Assembly (NCBI GenBank): GCA_040902895.1
Contig: JBBDWL010000066.1
Span: 1 to 64,000, forward strand
Direction of reading: 5' to 3'
From: JALYRV01 sp040902895
Lineage (GTDB): Bacteria > Acidobacteriota > Vicinamibacteria > Vicinamibacterales > SCN-69-37
Length of the DNA: 64,000 nucleotides
Part shown: positions 41,442 through 50,992 of the stretch, piece by piece
How the letters are laid out: the number at the start of each line of letters is the position of its first letter
Position numbering within the stretch: position 1 is the stretch's first letter
Notes under the pieces: generated by a model
Told to the model about the DNA's origin: nothing
What the model saw: the letters and a program-made list of their open reading frames with translations, nothing else
The model's database searches: none
Position numbers and translations under genes: made by a program

Positions 41442-43406
41442 CTACCTGACGATTGCGTAGACGCGGCCTTCCTCACCCGCGGCGTGCACCAGCCGAAGCC
41501 GGCCGGCGCGTTCCAGCCGCTCCAGCCGCGCCTTCACATCCTCAATCACTTCGGGTCCGAACGAATCCATGTGGATGGCGGCGTAGGTGACGCCGAGATC
41601 CGCCAGCGCGCGAGCGCTCTCTTCATCAGGGAACAGCTTCAGCTTCTGCTCCAGCTCGTAATAGCCTGGCGGCGCGATGCCGCTGTAGCCCTGGACGAGC
41701 GGCTGGAAGTGCGCCATCGAATAGAGCATGTAAATAAGGTTGCGGCGAGCCACGATCGCATCGAGCGGCGTGTTGGGGATTGGAAATTCGGCGACCGAAA
41801 AGGGCTTGGGCTGCGTGTCGAGCCAGCGATCGATCGCGGGCGTGACGATGGGGTAAGGGCGAACGTCGACGGGCATGGTCGCGAACTCGGCGGCCAGCAG
41901 CGCGGCGAGAACGCCGGCCGCAAAGACCCGCCGCGACGCGCGGAGGCGTGCCGTGAGCCGGTCGAAGCCGACCGCCGACAGCATGGCGAGCGCCAGCATG
42001 CCAAGCAGCATGAAGCGTGAGGGCACGCGGATGAAGCTCAGGCCCGGCACCCAGTACACCCATTGCCACACGCCGAACGGCGGACCGATCGTCATCCATA
42101 CCGTGATGAGCAGCATCAGCAGATAGACGCCGCGCGGAGTGGGCGATGGGCGGCGGCGGCGAACGCTCGCGAGGGATGCGAGCGGCGCGAACGGAACTTT
42201 GCGCGCGAGCGCTGCCCGGCCCGCAATCGCGATCGCGGCGTAGATCCACGGTTCCCAACCATGCGCGCGCAACAGCACGGTGCGGCCGATCCTCACCCGC
42301 ACGCCGTCGTTGATGATGACCAGGAGGCCAAGCGCGATTTGAGAGATCGCGACGATTGTCAGCGCGAGCGCGGCCCATTGCCACACGCGGTCCCGGTAGC
42401 GTCCGGATCCTGCGGCGCCGTCTGCTTCTGAGGAGCGCCCCCAGACCGCTGACGCGGCGACTGCGAGCGCGATCGGCAGAATGCCGGGGAACAAGTACAC
42501 GTCCGCGGGCGTCTGCAGCCATCCCCAGTCAGGCAACAGCGAGAGCAGGTACGTATCGACGTGCGAGGCGGAGCTCACCCAGCTCGACGCCGAGACGCCG
42601 ACGTCATCGAGATCGCGCACGAGTCCAACTTCGTTGCGCGCGCGCAGATACGGAATCAGAACGAGCGCGACCGGCGCCAGCAGAAGCAAGCCGGGCACGC
42701 CGATATCGCGGATGCGCTTCGCAAGCGCGAGCGGCTCGCCGGTTGCGAAGCGATGTGCGATGACAATCGCGCCGCCGAGCGTCAGCATCGCGGTGCCGTG
42801 GCCCGACGTGAGCGCCTGCAGCGAAAAGAATGCCGCCGCCCATCGCAGATCGCGCGCCCGGCCGGTCTGGAAGTAGCCGTGCAGGTACGCGAGCGCGAAC
42901 GGAATCCACTGAATGGTCGTGAGATGAAGCTGATCGATCCGCTCGAACCGCGGGGGCGTGAACGCGAAGATCGCGCCGCCGATGAATGCGGCGGGATGCG
43001 ACAGGCCAAGCCGCCGGCCGAGCACGAAGCCGCCGACGGCGCTCAGGAACACGGACATCAGCGCGACGATGTTGGTGGCGAGCAGCTGATTGCCGGTGAC
43101 CCACACCACCGGCGCGGCGAAGAGTACCGTGCCGATCAGGTGTTCGCTGTACGCCAGGGTGTTCGGATGTGGATAAAAGATGTTCGCGTCGAAAATCGCC
43201 CAGGGTGCGGTCGTAAGCGCGTGGACGTTCCAGCCGATCGTCCAGATGAAGAGCCAGGGATCGTTGCCGCCGCCCAGTTGATGATCGGCCGCGCGCAGCC
43301 AGACCGGATAGGCGAGCAGCAACGTCAACGCGCCGTACGACAACAGGACGGCGACGGTGGATTTGGTGATTTGGTGATCTGGTGATTTGGTGATCTCTGT
43401 TCCCAA
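41442..43406 (-). CDS. Polytopic membrane protein, glycosyltransferase-like (start uncertain)
   Basis: About 654 aa if the TTG at 43406 is used; no ATG or GTG lies between the divergent acetyltransferase gene and the first membrane helix, so the start is non-ATG. Ten or more hydrophobic segments are visible, beginning 'TVAVLLSYGALTLLLAYPVW'. The first loop has 'DHQLGGGNDPWLFIW' followed by 'ANIFYPHPNTLAYSEH', a pattern seen in bacterial GT-C/YfhO-like glycosyltransferases and membrane mannosyltransferase relatives. The soluble C-terminal ~120 residues are 'VRPYPIVTPAIDRWLDTQPK...' type. A lipid-linked sugar transfer role is plausible but not shown. The 8-bp repeat at 43361 lies in the N-terminal coding part. 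Confidence 0.72.
   Translation of the reverse strand: MGTEITKSPDHQITKSTVAVLLSYGALTLLLAYPVWLRAADHQLGGGNDPWLFIWTIGWNVHALTTAPWAIFDANIFYPHPNTLAYSEHLIGTVLFAAPVVWVTGNQLLATNIVALMSVFLSAVGGFVLGRRLGLSHPAAFIGGAIFAFTPPRFERIDQLHLTTIQWIPFALAYLHGYFQTGRARDLRWAAAFFSLQALTSGHGTAMLTLGGAIVIAHRFATGEPLALAKRIRDIGVPGLLLLAPVALVLIPYLRARNEVGLVRDLDDVGVSASSWVSSASHVDTYLLSLLPDWGWLQTPADVYLFPGILPIALAVAASAVWGRSSEADGAAGSGRYRDRVWQWAALALTIVAISQIALGLLVIINDGVRVRIGRTVLLRAHGWEPWIYAAIAIAGRAALARKVPFAPLASLASVRRRRPSPTPRGVYLLMLLITVWMTIGPPFGVWQWVYWVPGLSFIRVPSRFMLLGMLALAMLSAVGFDRLTARLRASRRVFAAGVLAALLAAEFATMPVDVRPYPIVTPAIDRWLDTQPKPFSVAEFPIPNTPLDAIVARRNLIYMLYSMAHFQPLVQGYSGIAPPGYYELEQKLKLFPDEESARALADLGVTYAAIHMDSFGPEVIEDVKARLERLERAGRLRLVHAAGEEGRVYAIVR
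43359..43396. repeat. 8-bp repeat array (ATTTGGTG)
   Basis: Four in-register units of ATTTGGTG (one with a C) at 43361-43392, at the N-terminal end of the membrane protein frame. The first 14 nt (43359-43372) recur inverted at 62887-62900. Confidence 0.75.
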
Positions 43407-43434
43407 GACGGTGAGCGAAGGATAATCGATTCTT

Positions 43435-44016
43435 ATGAGTTCAGAGACGCGATTCAGCTGGGGCGCGAGCCTGCCGGTGCTCGAGTCTGCGCGCCTGGCG
43501 CTCCGACCGCTCGGCGACGAGGACGTGCCGGCGCTGTTCGGGATTTTCGGCGACACTGAGGTCACACGGTTCTGGAGCTGGCCGGCGTTCACCGACATTG
43601 CGGCGGCGCGCGCGCTGCTCGACGACATCCGCCGCCACTTCGCGGCGCGCACGCTGTTTCAGTGGGGCATCGAGCTCCGGGCGACGGGCGAGATCATCGG
43701 TACCTGCACGCTCTTCCACATCGACGAGGCGCACCGCCGCGGTGAGATCGGTTGCGCGATCGCCCGGGCGCATTGGGGTTACGGCTACGCCTCGGACGCG
43801 CTCACGACACTGCTTCGCTTTGCATTCGAACAGCTCGACCTGCACCGCATCGAGGCCGATCCCGATCCGCAGAATGTGGCCTCGATCCGGTTGATCGAGC
43901 GGCAGGGCTTCAAGCGCGAAGGTTATCTGCGCGAGCGGTACTTTCTGAACGGCGAGCCGCAGGCCGCGCTGGCCTACGGGCTGTTGCGCCGCGAATGGAC
44001 GCCCGCCGTTGATTAG
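43435..44016 (+). CDS. GNAT N-acetyltransferase (RimJ/RimL-like)
   Basis: 193 aa. The family pattern is clear: 'ESARLALRPLGDEDVPALFGIFGD' at the start, 'GEIIGTCTLFHIDEAHRRGEIGCAIAR' for the central strands, 'HWGYGYASDALTTLLRFAFEQLDLHRIEA' including the acetyl-CoA loop, and 'NVASIRLIERQGFKREGYLRERYFLNGE' (all quoted in part). It would acetylate an N-terminus, ribosomal protein, amino acid or drug; the substrate cannot be read from sequence. Length and motifs are normal. It is divergent from the membrane protein gene and converges on the frameshifted ADOP gene. Confidence 0.92.
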   Translation: MSSETRFSWGASLPVLESARLALRPLGDEDVPALFGIFGDTEVTRFWSWPAFTDIAAARALLDDIRRHFAARTLFQWGIELRATGEIIGTCTLFHIDEAHRRGEIGCAIARAHWGYGYASDALTTLLRFAFEQLDLHRIEADPDPQNVASIRLIERQGFKREGYLRERYFLNGEPQAALAYGLLRREWTPAVD

Positions 44017-46402
44017 TCGGCTCGTAGTCCTTCGAGCGGGTCCATTCGTGACGCCTGCCGCGCGGGGATAACGCTCGCCACCGCGGCGAGCGCGACGAGC
44101 GCCGCACCCACCGCAGCGAAGATGACTGGATCAGAAGGCTTGACCTCGAACAACAGGGTTTCGAGGTAGCGTGTGAGCAGCGCCGCGGCTATGAGACCAG
44201 AGACCAGGCCGGCCGCGGTCAGGCGGATTCCGTCGCTGAGCACCATCTGGACGATCCTGCCTGGCCTCGCGCCCAGCGCCAGTCGCACGGCGATTTCCCG
44301 CCGCCGCTCGCTGATGGCGAATGCGAGCATCGCGTAGATGCCGGTTGCCGCCAGGCCTGCGGCGATCAATGAGAAGCCGCCAAGCAGCCATGCGTTGAAG
44401 CGGGGCCCCGCTGACGCTCGGGCGCGGTTGCGCTCCACACTCGACATCGCGGGCAGCGGCATGCCTGGCGCGATTTCCCGAAGCGTCGATTGAACCAGCG
44501 GCGCCACGCGCTCAGGACCCGGTCCGCGCACGAGCAATGTCATCGACGGAACGGGAACCTGCGCGTGCGGAACGAACAGCATCGGTACAGCCTCCTCGCC
44601 GACGGTCACGTCGCGGATGTCGCCGGTGACGCCAATCACCTCGCGCGGACGTCCCGTGAGGCCGCCCCATAGAATGCGCCGGCCGACTGCAGTCCGGCCA
44701 GGCCAGAGTTCCTTCGCCAGGCTCTGCGAGATCATCACCACTCGCGCCTGTTCGTCGCGATCATTCGCGGTGAACGCGCGCCCTTCGACTACCCGCACGC
44801 CGGCCGCCGCGAAATAGTCGGGCGTGACTGCGCGCCAGCCGGCTCGCACGAGACCGCTCGGCGGAGCATATGCGCGCGCCTCCTCGGGCGTCACGCTGTT
44901 GCGAAAGCCGAACTGACGGAAGGGATTCGTCGATGTCGCGCCGGCGGCGTCGACCCCGGGCAGCGCCCTGACGCGTTCCATGAGCTCGGCGAGAAAACGC
45001 ACCGCTTGTGCCTCGTCATGCCCCGCATCGTGGAGCTCGACTGGTACGGCGAGGACATTGGCCGTGTCGAAGCCCGGATCGACTGCAGCCAGGCGTGCAA
45101 AGCTCACGGTAAGCAGCCCTGCCGCCGTCAGCAGCACCATCGCGAGAGCGACTTCGACTGCGACGATTGCGCCGCGGGCGCGGTGGCCGCGGCGAGTGAA
45201 GCGAAGATTCTGATCGAGCGATGCGCGCAGCTCGAGATGCGAGCCGTGCAGGGCCGGCGCGATGCCAAATATCACGCAGCTCAGAAGGCCCACCGCCGCG
45301 GCAAATGCCAGCACGGGCGTTTGCAGTGCGACTTGGTCGAGACGGGGAATGCGGCCTTCGCCAATCGCACGAATGGCAACAATCAGCCACATCGCGAGGA
45401 ACACACCGAGTGTGCTGCCCAGCGCCGCGAGCAGCGCGCTTTCGGTGAACAACAGCCGTACGAGACGGCTGCGCGTTGCACCCAGCGCTGCCCGAAGCCT
45501 TAATTCCCCCTGCCGCCGCGATGCCTGCGCAAGCAGCAGGTTGGCGACGTTCGCGCATGCAAGCAACAACAGACATCCGATCGCGGCAAGCAGCACGAAC
45601 AGGGCCTGACGGAACCGCGGCGGAACCAGCCACTCGCGGAATGTCGTGACGTCGGCGCTCCATCCCGCGCTGGCGTCTGGATCGCGCTCGGCGACCTGCA
45701 CGGCCGCGGCACGCAAATCCGCCCGGGCCTGATCGATCGTGACGCCTTCGCGAAGACGGCCGATCATGCCGAGCGCCTTGCCTTCCGCCATCTCAGGCGA
45801 CGAGGGAACCGCCGGCACCCACGCCTCTGCACCGGCCGGAAACGCAAACCCCGGCGGCATCACGCCGGTAATGATGAAGCGCACGCGATCGATCGTGACC
45901 ATGCGATCGACGATGACCGTGGACGCGCCAAACCGTGCCTGCCAGAGCGCGTGGCTCAGCACGATGCGGCGCGAAGAGGTGCCGGGAAGATCTTCAGCGG
46001 CGGTAAACGTCCGGCCGAGCGCCGGCATTACACCGAGGACCTCGAAGAACGACGCGCTGACGGGCATTGCGGCGATGCGCACCGGTCGCCTTCGCCGGTC
46101 AGGATGATCGATCGAGGGCTCTCGCCGAAAGCGGCCACGCTCGTGAAGCTGCGCGTGCCGGCCGCGAAGTCCGCGTAGTCGGGCCCCGACATCGAGAAAC
46201 GCTCGCCGCCAGGCGTCAGCTCCCACACGCGGACGAGCCGATGGCTCTCCGGAAACTCCAGCGGTTTGAGCAGCACCGCATAGACGACGCTGAAGATCGC
46301 CGTGGCCGCACCGATGCCCACGGCCAGCGTCAGCGCTGCGACGATGGTGAGCGAGGGACGCCGAAGCAGGGAACGGCAGGCCGACTTCAGGTCCTGGAGC
46401 AT
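44013..46402 (-). pseudogene. ADOP-type ABC permease broken by a frameshift near its N-terminus
   Basis: The frame starting at ATG 46402 encodes a typical ADOP N-terminus ('LRRPSLTIVAALTLAVGIGA') and breaks near 46083 after 'SIILTGEGD'. The remaining ~700 residues continue in another frame from 'PVRIAAMPVSASFFEVLGV' to 'QASRMDPLEGLRAD'. Restoring one C in the CC pair at about 46083 would give a continuous protein of about 796 aa. All other parts (FtsX blocks, 'LLACANVANLLLAQASRRQGE') look intact, so the mutation is recent, or the base was lost in sequencing. This ADOP lacks the N-terminal prefix domain and an adjacent PadR gene. It converges on the acetyltransferase gene, overlapping by 4 nt. 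Confidence 0.85.
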
Positions 46403-46452
46403 GCAGAGATCCTAATCAACTTTGAGCCGCTCTGCTTTACACTTCTTCACGA

Positions 46453-48864
46453 ATGGCCCGCCGTAAACCGAAATCCGATTCATTGTTCGATCACATGGAA
46501 GACGCGCCCGCAACGGGCCGCGGCAAGGGCGAGGGCGGCAGCGGCGCCGGCATTGTCGATGCCGTGTCGCTGCATGAGGCCGCGCAGGAGCGGTATCTCA
46601 ACTACGCGCTCTCGGTGATTACGGCGCGCGCGCTGCCGGATGTGCGCGACGGCCTCAAGCCGGTGCAGCGCCGCATCCTCTATTCGATGTGGCAGCAGAA
46701 CCTCACGTTCGACGCCAAGCACCGGAAGTCGGCAACGGTCGTCGGCGCGGTGCTTGGCAACTATCACCCGCACGGCGATGCGTCGGTGTACGACGCGATG
46801 GTGCGCATGTCGCAGTCGTTCGCGCTGCGCTATCCGCTCGTCGACGGCTCGGGCAACTTCGGCTCGCTCGACGGCGACAACGCGGCAGCGTATCGCTATA
46901 CCGAGGCGCGGCTCGCGCGGATCGCCGACGAGCTGCTCAGCGAGCTCGAACAGGACACGGTCGCCATGCGGCCCAACTTCGACGGCACGAAGACCGAGCC
47001 GGTCGTGCTGCCGGCGCGCATGCCCAACCTGCTGATCAATGGCGCGACCGGCATTGCCGTCGGCATGGCGACCAGCATTCCGCCGCATAACCTGCACGAG
47101 GTCTGCACCGCACTCATCAAGTTCATCGAGAACCCTGAGCTCTCGAGCGTCGCGCTGTGCAAATGGGTCAAAGGTCCCGACTTTCCGACCGGCGGCCAGA
47201 TCCTGAACACGCAGGACGAGCTCAAACAGATTTACAAGACGGGCCAGGGCGCCATCCGGCTGCGCGGCACCTGGGAGGAAGGGCCCACGACACGCGGCGG
47301 CAAGACGATTTACATCACCAGCATCCCCTATGCGACCAACAAGGCGGCGCTCGTCGAACGCATCGCCGAAGTCGTGCTGTCGCGCAAACTGCCGCCGCTC
47401 GTCGACGTGCGCGATGTGTCGACCGACGATGTGAGGATTGCGCTGGAGCTGAAGAAGGACGCCGACGAACGCATGGTGATGGCGTACCTCTACAAGCACA
47501 CGCCGCTGCAGACCGCGTTTCCGGTGAACCTGACGTGCCTCGAGCCGACCGAGAACGAGATGGTTGGCGCGCCCAAGCGGCTGTCGCTGCATGAAATCCT
47601 CTGGCACTTCCTGCACTTCCGCCTCGACGTGGTCACGCGCCGGCTCGAGCACGAGCTGGCGGCGCTGAAGAAGCGCATGCACATCCTCGAAGGCTTCGAG
47701 AAAGTGTTCGAGGCGCTCGACGAGATTCTGAAGATCGTCCGCAAGTCGGAAGGCAAGGCCGACGCGGCCGAGAAGATCATGTCGAAGTTCAAGCTCGATC
47801 CCGAGCAGACCGACGCGATCCTCGAGCTGAAGATCTACAGACTCGCCCGACTCGAGATCCTCATCATTCAGAAGGAGCTCGGAGACCGCCGCCGCCGCGC
47901 GCGCGAGATTGCGGCACTGCTCAAGGACGAGCAGCTGCGCTGGGACATCGTGCGCATCGAGATCGACGAGGTGCACAGGAAGTACGGCGATCCGAAGATC
48001 GATCCGCGCCGCACCACCATCGAAAGCGATGAGGGGGAAGCCGAATACACCGCCGAAGACTTCATCGTCGAAGAAGACAACGTCGTGATTGTCACGCGCG
48101 ATGGATGGGTGAAGCGCCAGAAGGAAGTGAAGGACCTGTCGTCGACGCGGCTGCGCGAGGGGGATGACGTGCTGGCCGCGCTTGCCGGCAGCACCAGAGC
48201 CACGATTGTGTTCTTCACGAACTTCGGGACAGCCTATACCGCGCGCATCGTCGATATCCCGGCGTCGACAGGTCACGGCGAGCCGATTCAGCGGCTGTTC
48301 AAGTTCAAGGACGGCGAGCGTGTGGTGGCGGCGCAGAGCCTGGATCCGCGCGTCGCGAAGAACATCAGCGCGAAGAAGGAAGGTGACGTTCCGCCGGTGC
48401 ATGCGATGGCCGCGACGAGCGACGGCTACAGCCTGCGATTTTCGCTCGAGCCGTTCGTAGAGGCGAGCACCCGGTCGGGACGGCGTTTCGCGCGCGTGCC
48501 AGAAGGTCACGAGGTCGTGAACGTCGAGATCGTGACAGGCGACGAGACGGTTATCGTAGCCACGCGTCAGGCACGGGCGCTGTTGTGCAGGGCCGATGAG
48601 GTCAACTTCCTTTCGGGACCCGGGCGCGGCGTGATTCTGATCAAGCTCGCGAAGGACGACGACCGCGTGCTTGGCTTCATGGCGTCGAAGGGCGATCGCG
48701 ATTTGATGGTGGTCGAGACCACGCGCGGCGCCGAGCAGACGATCAGCACCACGAAGTACGAGGTGACGAGCCGCGGCGGCAGGGGCCGCGAGCTGCTGCA
48801 GCGCGGTCAGTTCGTGCGCGTGGTGCCGCCCGCACCGGAAGCGCCGCCGTCGTTCGAAAGCTGA
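46453..48864 (+). CDS. parC: DNA topoisomerase IV / gyrase subunit A
   Basis: 803-aa type IIA topoisomerase A subunit. The winged-helix breakage-reunion domain contains 'LPDVRDGLKPVQRRILYSM', 'NYHPHGDASVYDAMVRM' and the catalytic tyrosine Y149 in 'AAAYRYTEARL'. Tower and coiled coil follow (to about 500), then a C-terminal beta-pinwheel (about 530-795). A GyrA-box (QRRGGKG-like) is not seen in the first blade ('KDLSSTRLREGDD'), which favours ParC over GyrA. Residue 110, equivalent to Ser83 of E. coli GyrA, is Ala. The likely partner, an ATPase subunit, begins at 62925. An orphan methyltransferase follows after 6 bp. Confidence 0.88.
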   Translation: MARRKPKSDSLFDHMEDAPATGRGKGEGGSGAGIVDAVSLHEAAQERYLNYALSVITARALPDVRDGLKPVQRRILYSMWQQNLTFDAKHRKSATVVGAVLGNYHPHGDASVYDAMVRMSQSFALRYPLVDGSGNFGSLDGDNAAAYRYTEARLARIADELLSELEQDTVAMRPNFDGTKTEPVVLPARMPNLLINGATGIAVGMATSIPPHNLHEVCTALIKFIENPELSSVALCKWVKGPDFPTGGQILNTQDELKQIYKTGQGAIRLRGTWEEGPTTRGGKTIYITSIPYATNKAALVERIAEVVLSRKLPPLVDVRDVSTDDVRIALELKKDADERMVMAYLYKHTPLQTAFPVNLTCLEPTENEMVGAPKRLSLHEILWHFLHFRLDVVTRRLEHELAALKKRMHILEGFEKVFEALDEILKIVRKSEGKADAAEKIMSKFKLDPEQTDAILELKIYRLARLEILIIQKELGDRRRRAREIAALLKDEQLRWDIVRIEIDEVHRKYGDPKIDPRRTTIESDEGEAEYTAEDFIVEEDNVVIVTRDGWVKRQKEVKDLSSTRLREGDDVLAALAGSTRATIVFFTNFGTAYTARIVDIPASTGHGEPIQRLFKFKDGERVVAAQSLDPRVAKNISAKKEGDVPPVHAMAATSDGYSLRFSLEPFVEASTRSGRRFARVPEGHEVVNVEIVTGDETVIVATRQARALLCRADEVNFLSGPGRGVILIKLAKDDDRVLGFMASKGDRDLMVVETTRGAEQTISTTKYEVTSRGGRGRELLQRGQFVRVVPPAPEAPPSFES

Positions 48865-48870
48865 TTACTG

Positions 48871-49752
48871 ATGATCGATCTGGCAGCACCTCGAGACTAC
48901 GTCGTGCTCGGGGACAACGCCGAGGTGCTGCCGAAGCTGCCAGCCGGCTCGTTCCAGCTCATTTACATCGATCCGCCGTTCAACACCGGCAAGACGCAGA
49001 CGCGCAAGACTTTGACGACCACGCGCGACGATGGCGGAGACCGCGTGGGCTTCAAGGGACGGACCTATTCGACGATTGTCACCGGATCGCGGGCGTACGG
49101 TGATGCGTTTGACGACTACCTGGTCTTTCTCGAGCCGAGACTGCATGAGGCCCGCCGGCTGCTGACCGCGTCGGGCACGTTCTATCTGCATCTCGACTAT
49201 CGCGAAGTGCATTACGCGAAGGTCATGCTCGACGGCATCTTCGGGCGCGGGTGTTTTCTCAACGAGATCATCTGGGCGTACGACTATGGGGCGCGCGCGA
49301 CCAAAAAGTGGCCGGCCAAGCACGACACGATTCTGGCGTACGTGAAGAACCCCGACACCTACTGGTTCGACGCGGCTGAAGTCGATCGCGAGCCGTACAT
49401 GGCGCCCGGGCTCGTCACGAAAGAGAAGGCGGCGCGTGGAAAGCTGCCGACCGACGTGTGGTGGCACACGATCGTTTCGCCCACGGGCCGCGAGAAGACC
49501 GGGTATCCGACGCAGAAGCCTGAAGGGCTGCTGCGCCGGATCGTCGCGGCATCGACGAAACCGGGCGATCGTGTGCTCGACTTCTTTGCCGGAAGCGGCA
49601 CCACTGGCGCCGTGGCGCGCGCACTGGGCCGCCGGTTTCTGTTGATCGATCGGAATCCCGAGGCCATCGACGTCATACGAAAGCGCCTCGGCGAAGAGGC
49701 CGCTCACTATCTCGAGTTCGCTCAGCCACGACGGAGTCGCGCGCGAGGCTAA
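48871..49752 (+). CDS. Orphan site-specific DNA methyltransferase
   Basis: 293-aa amino-methyltransferase of the beta type: DPPF (34-37, 'IYIDPPFNTGKTQ') precedes the SAM-binding 'DFFAGSGTTG' (237-246), with 'TGYPTQKPEGLLRRIVAAS' between. Length is that of a bare catalytic unit with a small target-recognition region. No restriction endonuclease gene is nearby, so it probably serves epigenetic marking, like Dam or CcrM, not restriction. It begins 6 bp after the topoisomerase gene and is likely co-transcribed, an arrangement that links DNA topology and methylation expression. Confidence 0.9.
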   Translation: MIDLAAPRDYVVLGDNAEVLPKLPAGSFQLIYIDPPFNTGKTQTRKTLTTTRDDGGDRVGFKGRTYSTIVTGSRAYGDAFDDYLVFLEPRLHEARRLLTASGTFYLHLDYREVHYAKVMLDGIFGRGCFLNEIIWAYDYGARATKKWPAKHDTILAYVKNPDTYWFDAAEVDREPYMAPGLVTKEKAARGKLPTDVWWHTIVSPTGREKTGYPTQKPEGLLRRIVAASTKPGDRVLDFFAGSGTTGAVARALGRRFLLIDRNPEAIDVIRKRLGEEAAHYLEFAQPRRSRARG

Positions 49753-49819
49753 CGCGCTTGCTACGACTCGACTCAGGCCGTTCCGGAACGGCTGAAAAAA
49801 CTGCCACATTGGCCCGCCG

Positions 49820-49905
49820 TTCTCATCACTCGCGCTGGGCTGGCGCGGGTAAACAGGGGCGAGTGAAGCGTAGAAACTGAAACAGCTGGCACGCCATTCG
49901 CCGGA
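49820..49905. repeat. Dispersed ~65-bp repeat, copy 1
   Basis: The first 65 nt (49820-49884) align without gaps with 50993-51057, 49 of 65 positions identical by my count, ending in GAGTGAAG...AGAAACT. After a short indel both copies share TTCGCCGGA. Internally TCACTCGC (49826-49833) pairs with GCGAGTGA (49859-49866). Confidence 0.65.
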
Positions 49906-49922
49906 CTCTGGCCGGCCAGAGT
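49905..49922. repeat. Perfect 18-bp palindrome
   Basis: ACTCTGGCCGGCCAGAGT is fully self-complementary. It overlaps the right arm (49919-49930, GAGTGATGAGAA) of a 12-bp perfect inverted repeat whose left arm is 49820-49831. It lies between the orphan methyltransferase and the convergent VOC gene. Confidence 0.7.
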
Positions 49923-49972
49923 GATGAGAAAGTTGTGCCAGCGCGCGGGCATCCCGCCGATGCGGGGCAGGG

Positions 49973-50341
49973 TTACGCCGTCGACAGATCGAAGTGCGGA
50001 TTCTCGATCAGGCCGATCGAGTTGCCGAACGGATCGGCGACTGTGGCGACCTTGATGCCCTCGCCCACGTCCTTGGCCTCTGAGACTATCCTGGCGCCGG
50101 ACGCGACGAACCTCGATACGGCGCTGTCGATCTCGCCGACGCGCCAGTACGCCACGCCTCCATCTGCACCGGGTCTGCCCTCGTCAGGCACGAGACCGAG
50201 CTCGTAACCCGCGATGTTGAAACCCACATAGAACGGCTGATCGAAATACGGCTGCCGCTCGAAGGCTTCGGCGTACCAGTCCTTCGCGCGTGAAAGATCG
50301 CTGACGGGGTAAATAACTGTGGCAAGTCCGAGTATGGGCAT
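49973..50341 (-). CDS. VOC (glyoxalase/bleomycin-resistance fold) family protein
   Basis: 122 aa from ATG 50341 (three residues longer from 50350). Typical vicinal oxygen chelate pattern: 'ATVIYPVSDLSRAKDWYAEAFE' first module, 'VAYWRVGEIDSAVSRFVASGARI' second, and 'VATVADPFGNSIGLIENPHF' at the end with the conserved DPFGN and glutamate. Such proteins bind metals or small electrophiles and act as dioxygenases, isomerases or resistance proteins; the substrate here is unknown. It follows the Uma2 gene by 12 bp in the same orientation, and both genes lie between two copies of a 65-bp repeat. Confidence 0.85.
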   Translation of the reverse strand: MPILGLATVIYPVSDLSRAKDWYAEAFERQPYFDQPFYVGFNIAGYELGLVPDEGRPGADGGVAYWRVGEIDSAVSRFVASGARIVSEAKDVGEGIKVATVADPFGNSIGLIENPHFDLSTA

Positions 50342-50353
50342 CACGCACACCTT

Positions 50354-50908
50354 TTATTCGGTCAGAATGTCCCGCAGCCTCAGCGACATTTCTGGCAGGA
50401 CCGCCGACTGGATTGGTTCCGCCGCGCCAACTAATCGAGCCGGTCGTGCCTCGCCGTCCTGAAATTCGATCACGCTTATGCGCTGCTCGTTCTGATCCAG
50501 CAGCCAGCATTCCCGCACGCCGTACTGCGCGAACCATTGCAGGTGCTCCGATAGTGTTCCGATGCGCGGGTGGGGTGACAGTACTTCGACCACAAGATCC
50601 GGACCCCCGCGCACTCGATCGCGCACGATCGATGCGCGCTCGTTCGAGATGAACATCAGATCGGGCTGAACGATCAGCGCCTTCTTCTCATCGAGCACAA
50701 CGTCGAGCGGCGACAGCCAGACCTTTCCGAGCCGCCGCTCGCGAACATGACGCTCGAGCGCGATGAACAAGTCCGCCACCGCCGACTGATGTCGCGGCGT
50801 CGGCGCATCGGCGACACGCAATACCCCGAACGCCAGCTCCGCCGGATTCAGCGTCTCCGGCGTGTTGAAGTAGTCGTCCGCCGTCATCAGCTTCGGTGCA
50901 GCAGCCAT
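50354..50908 (-). CDS. Uma2 family (DUF820) putative endonuclease
   Basis: 184 aa from ATG 50908 (190 from 50926). Uma2 proteins have a PD-(D/E)xK nuclease fold. Seen here are 'GVLRVADAPTPRHQSAVADLF', 'KKALIVQPDLMFISNERA' with the catalytic Asp, and 'GGPDLVVEVLSPHPRIG' with the E-x-L motif that replaces ExK in this family. 'QWFAQYGVRECWLLDQNEQRISVIE' completes the domain. These genes are multiplied in Cyanobacteria and other mobile-rich genomes and are thought to act on DNA of mobile elements, but their biology is unresolved. It lies with the VOC gene between two repeat copies. Confidence 0.85.
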   Translation of the reverse strand: MAAAPKLMTADDYFNTPETLNPAELAFGVLRVADAPTPRHQSAVADLFIALERHVRERRLGKVWLSPLDVVLDEKKALIVQPDLMFISNERASIVRDRVRGGPDLVVEVLSPHPRIGTLSEHLQWFAQYGVRECWLLDQNEQRISVIEFQDGEARPARLVGAAEPIQSAVLPEMSLRLRDILTE

Positions 50909-50992
50909 GCGGTTCCTCCTCATCATGACGACGTTTACATCGTCGGAAGGCCGTCGTCAATATGGCAAAAACTGCAAGAGGCTGGCACGAGA

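Noticed and set aside
43407..43652. Upstream extension of the membrane protein
   Set aside because: It runs through the start of the divergent acetyltransferase gene and is Ser/Arg-rich, typical of antisense reading in GC-rich DNA.
46480..48510. 676-aa antisense frame opposite the topoisomerase A gene
   Set aside because: It mirrors a conserved topoisomerase and has no family features.
49753..49972. Search for the missing 3' part of the ABM-like gene beside repeat copy 1
   Set aside because: Translations of the flank in all minus-strand frames do not resemble the end of that family, so the gene cannot be shown to be split by a simple insertion.
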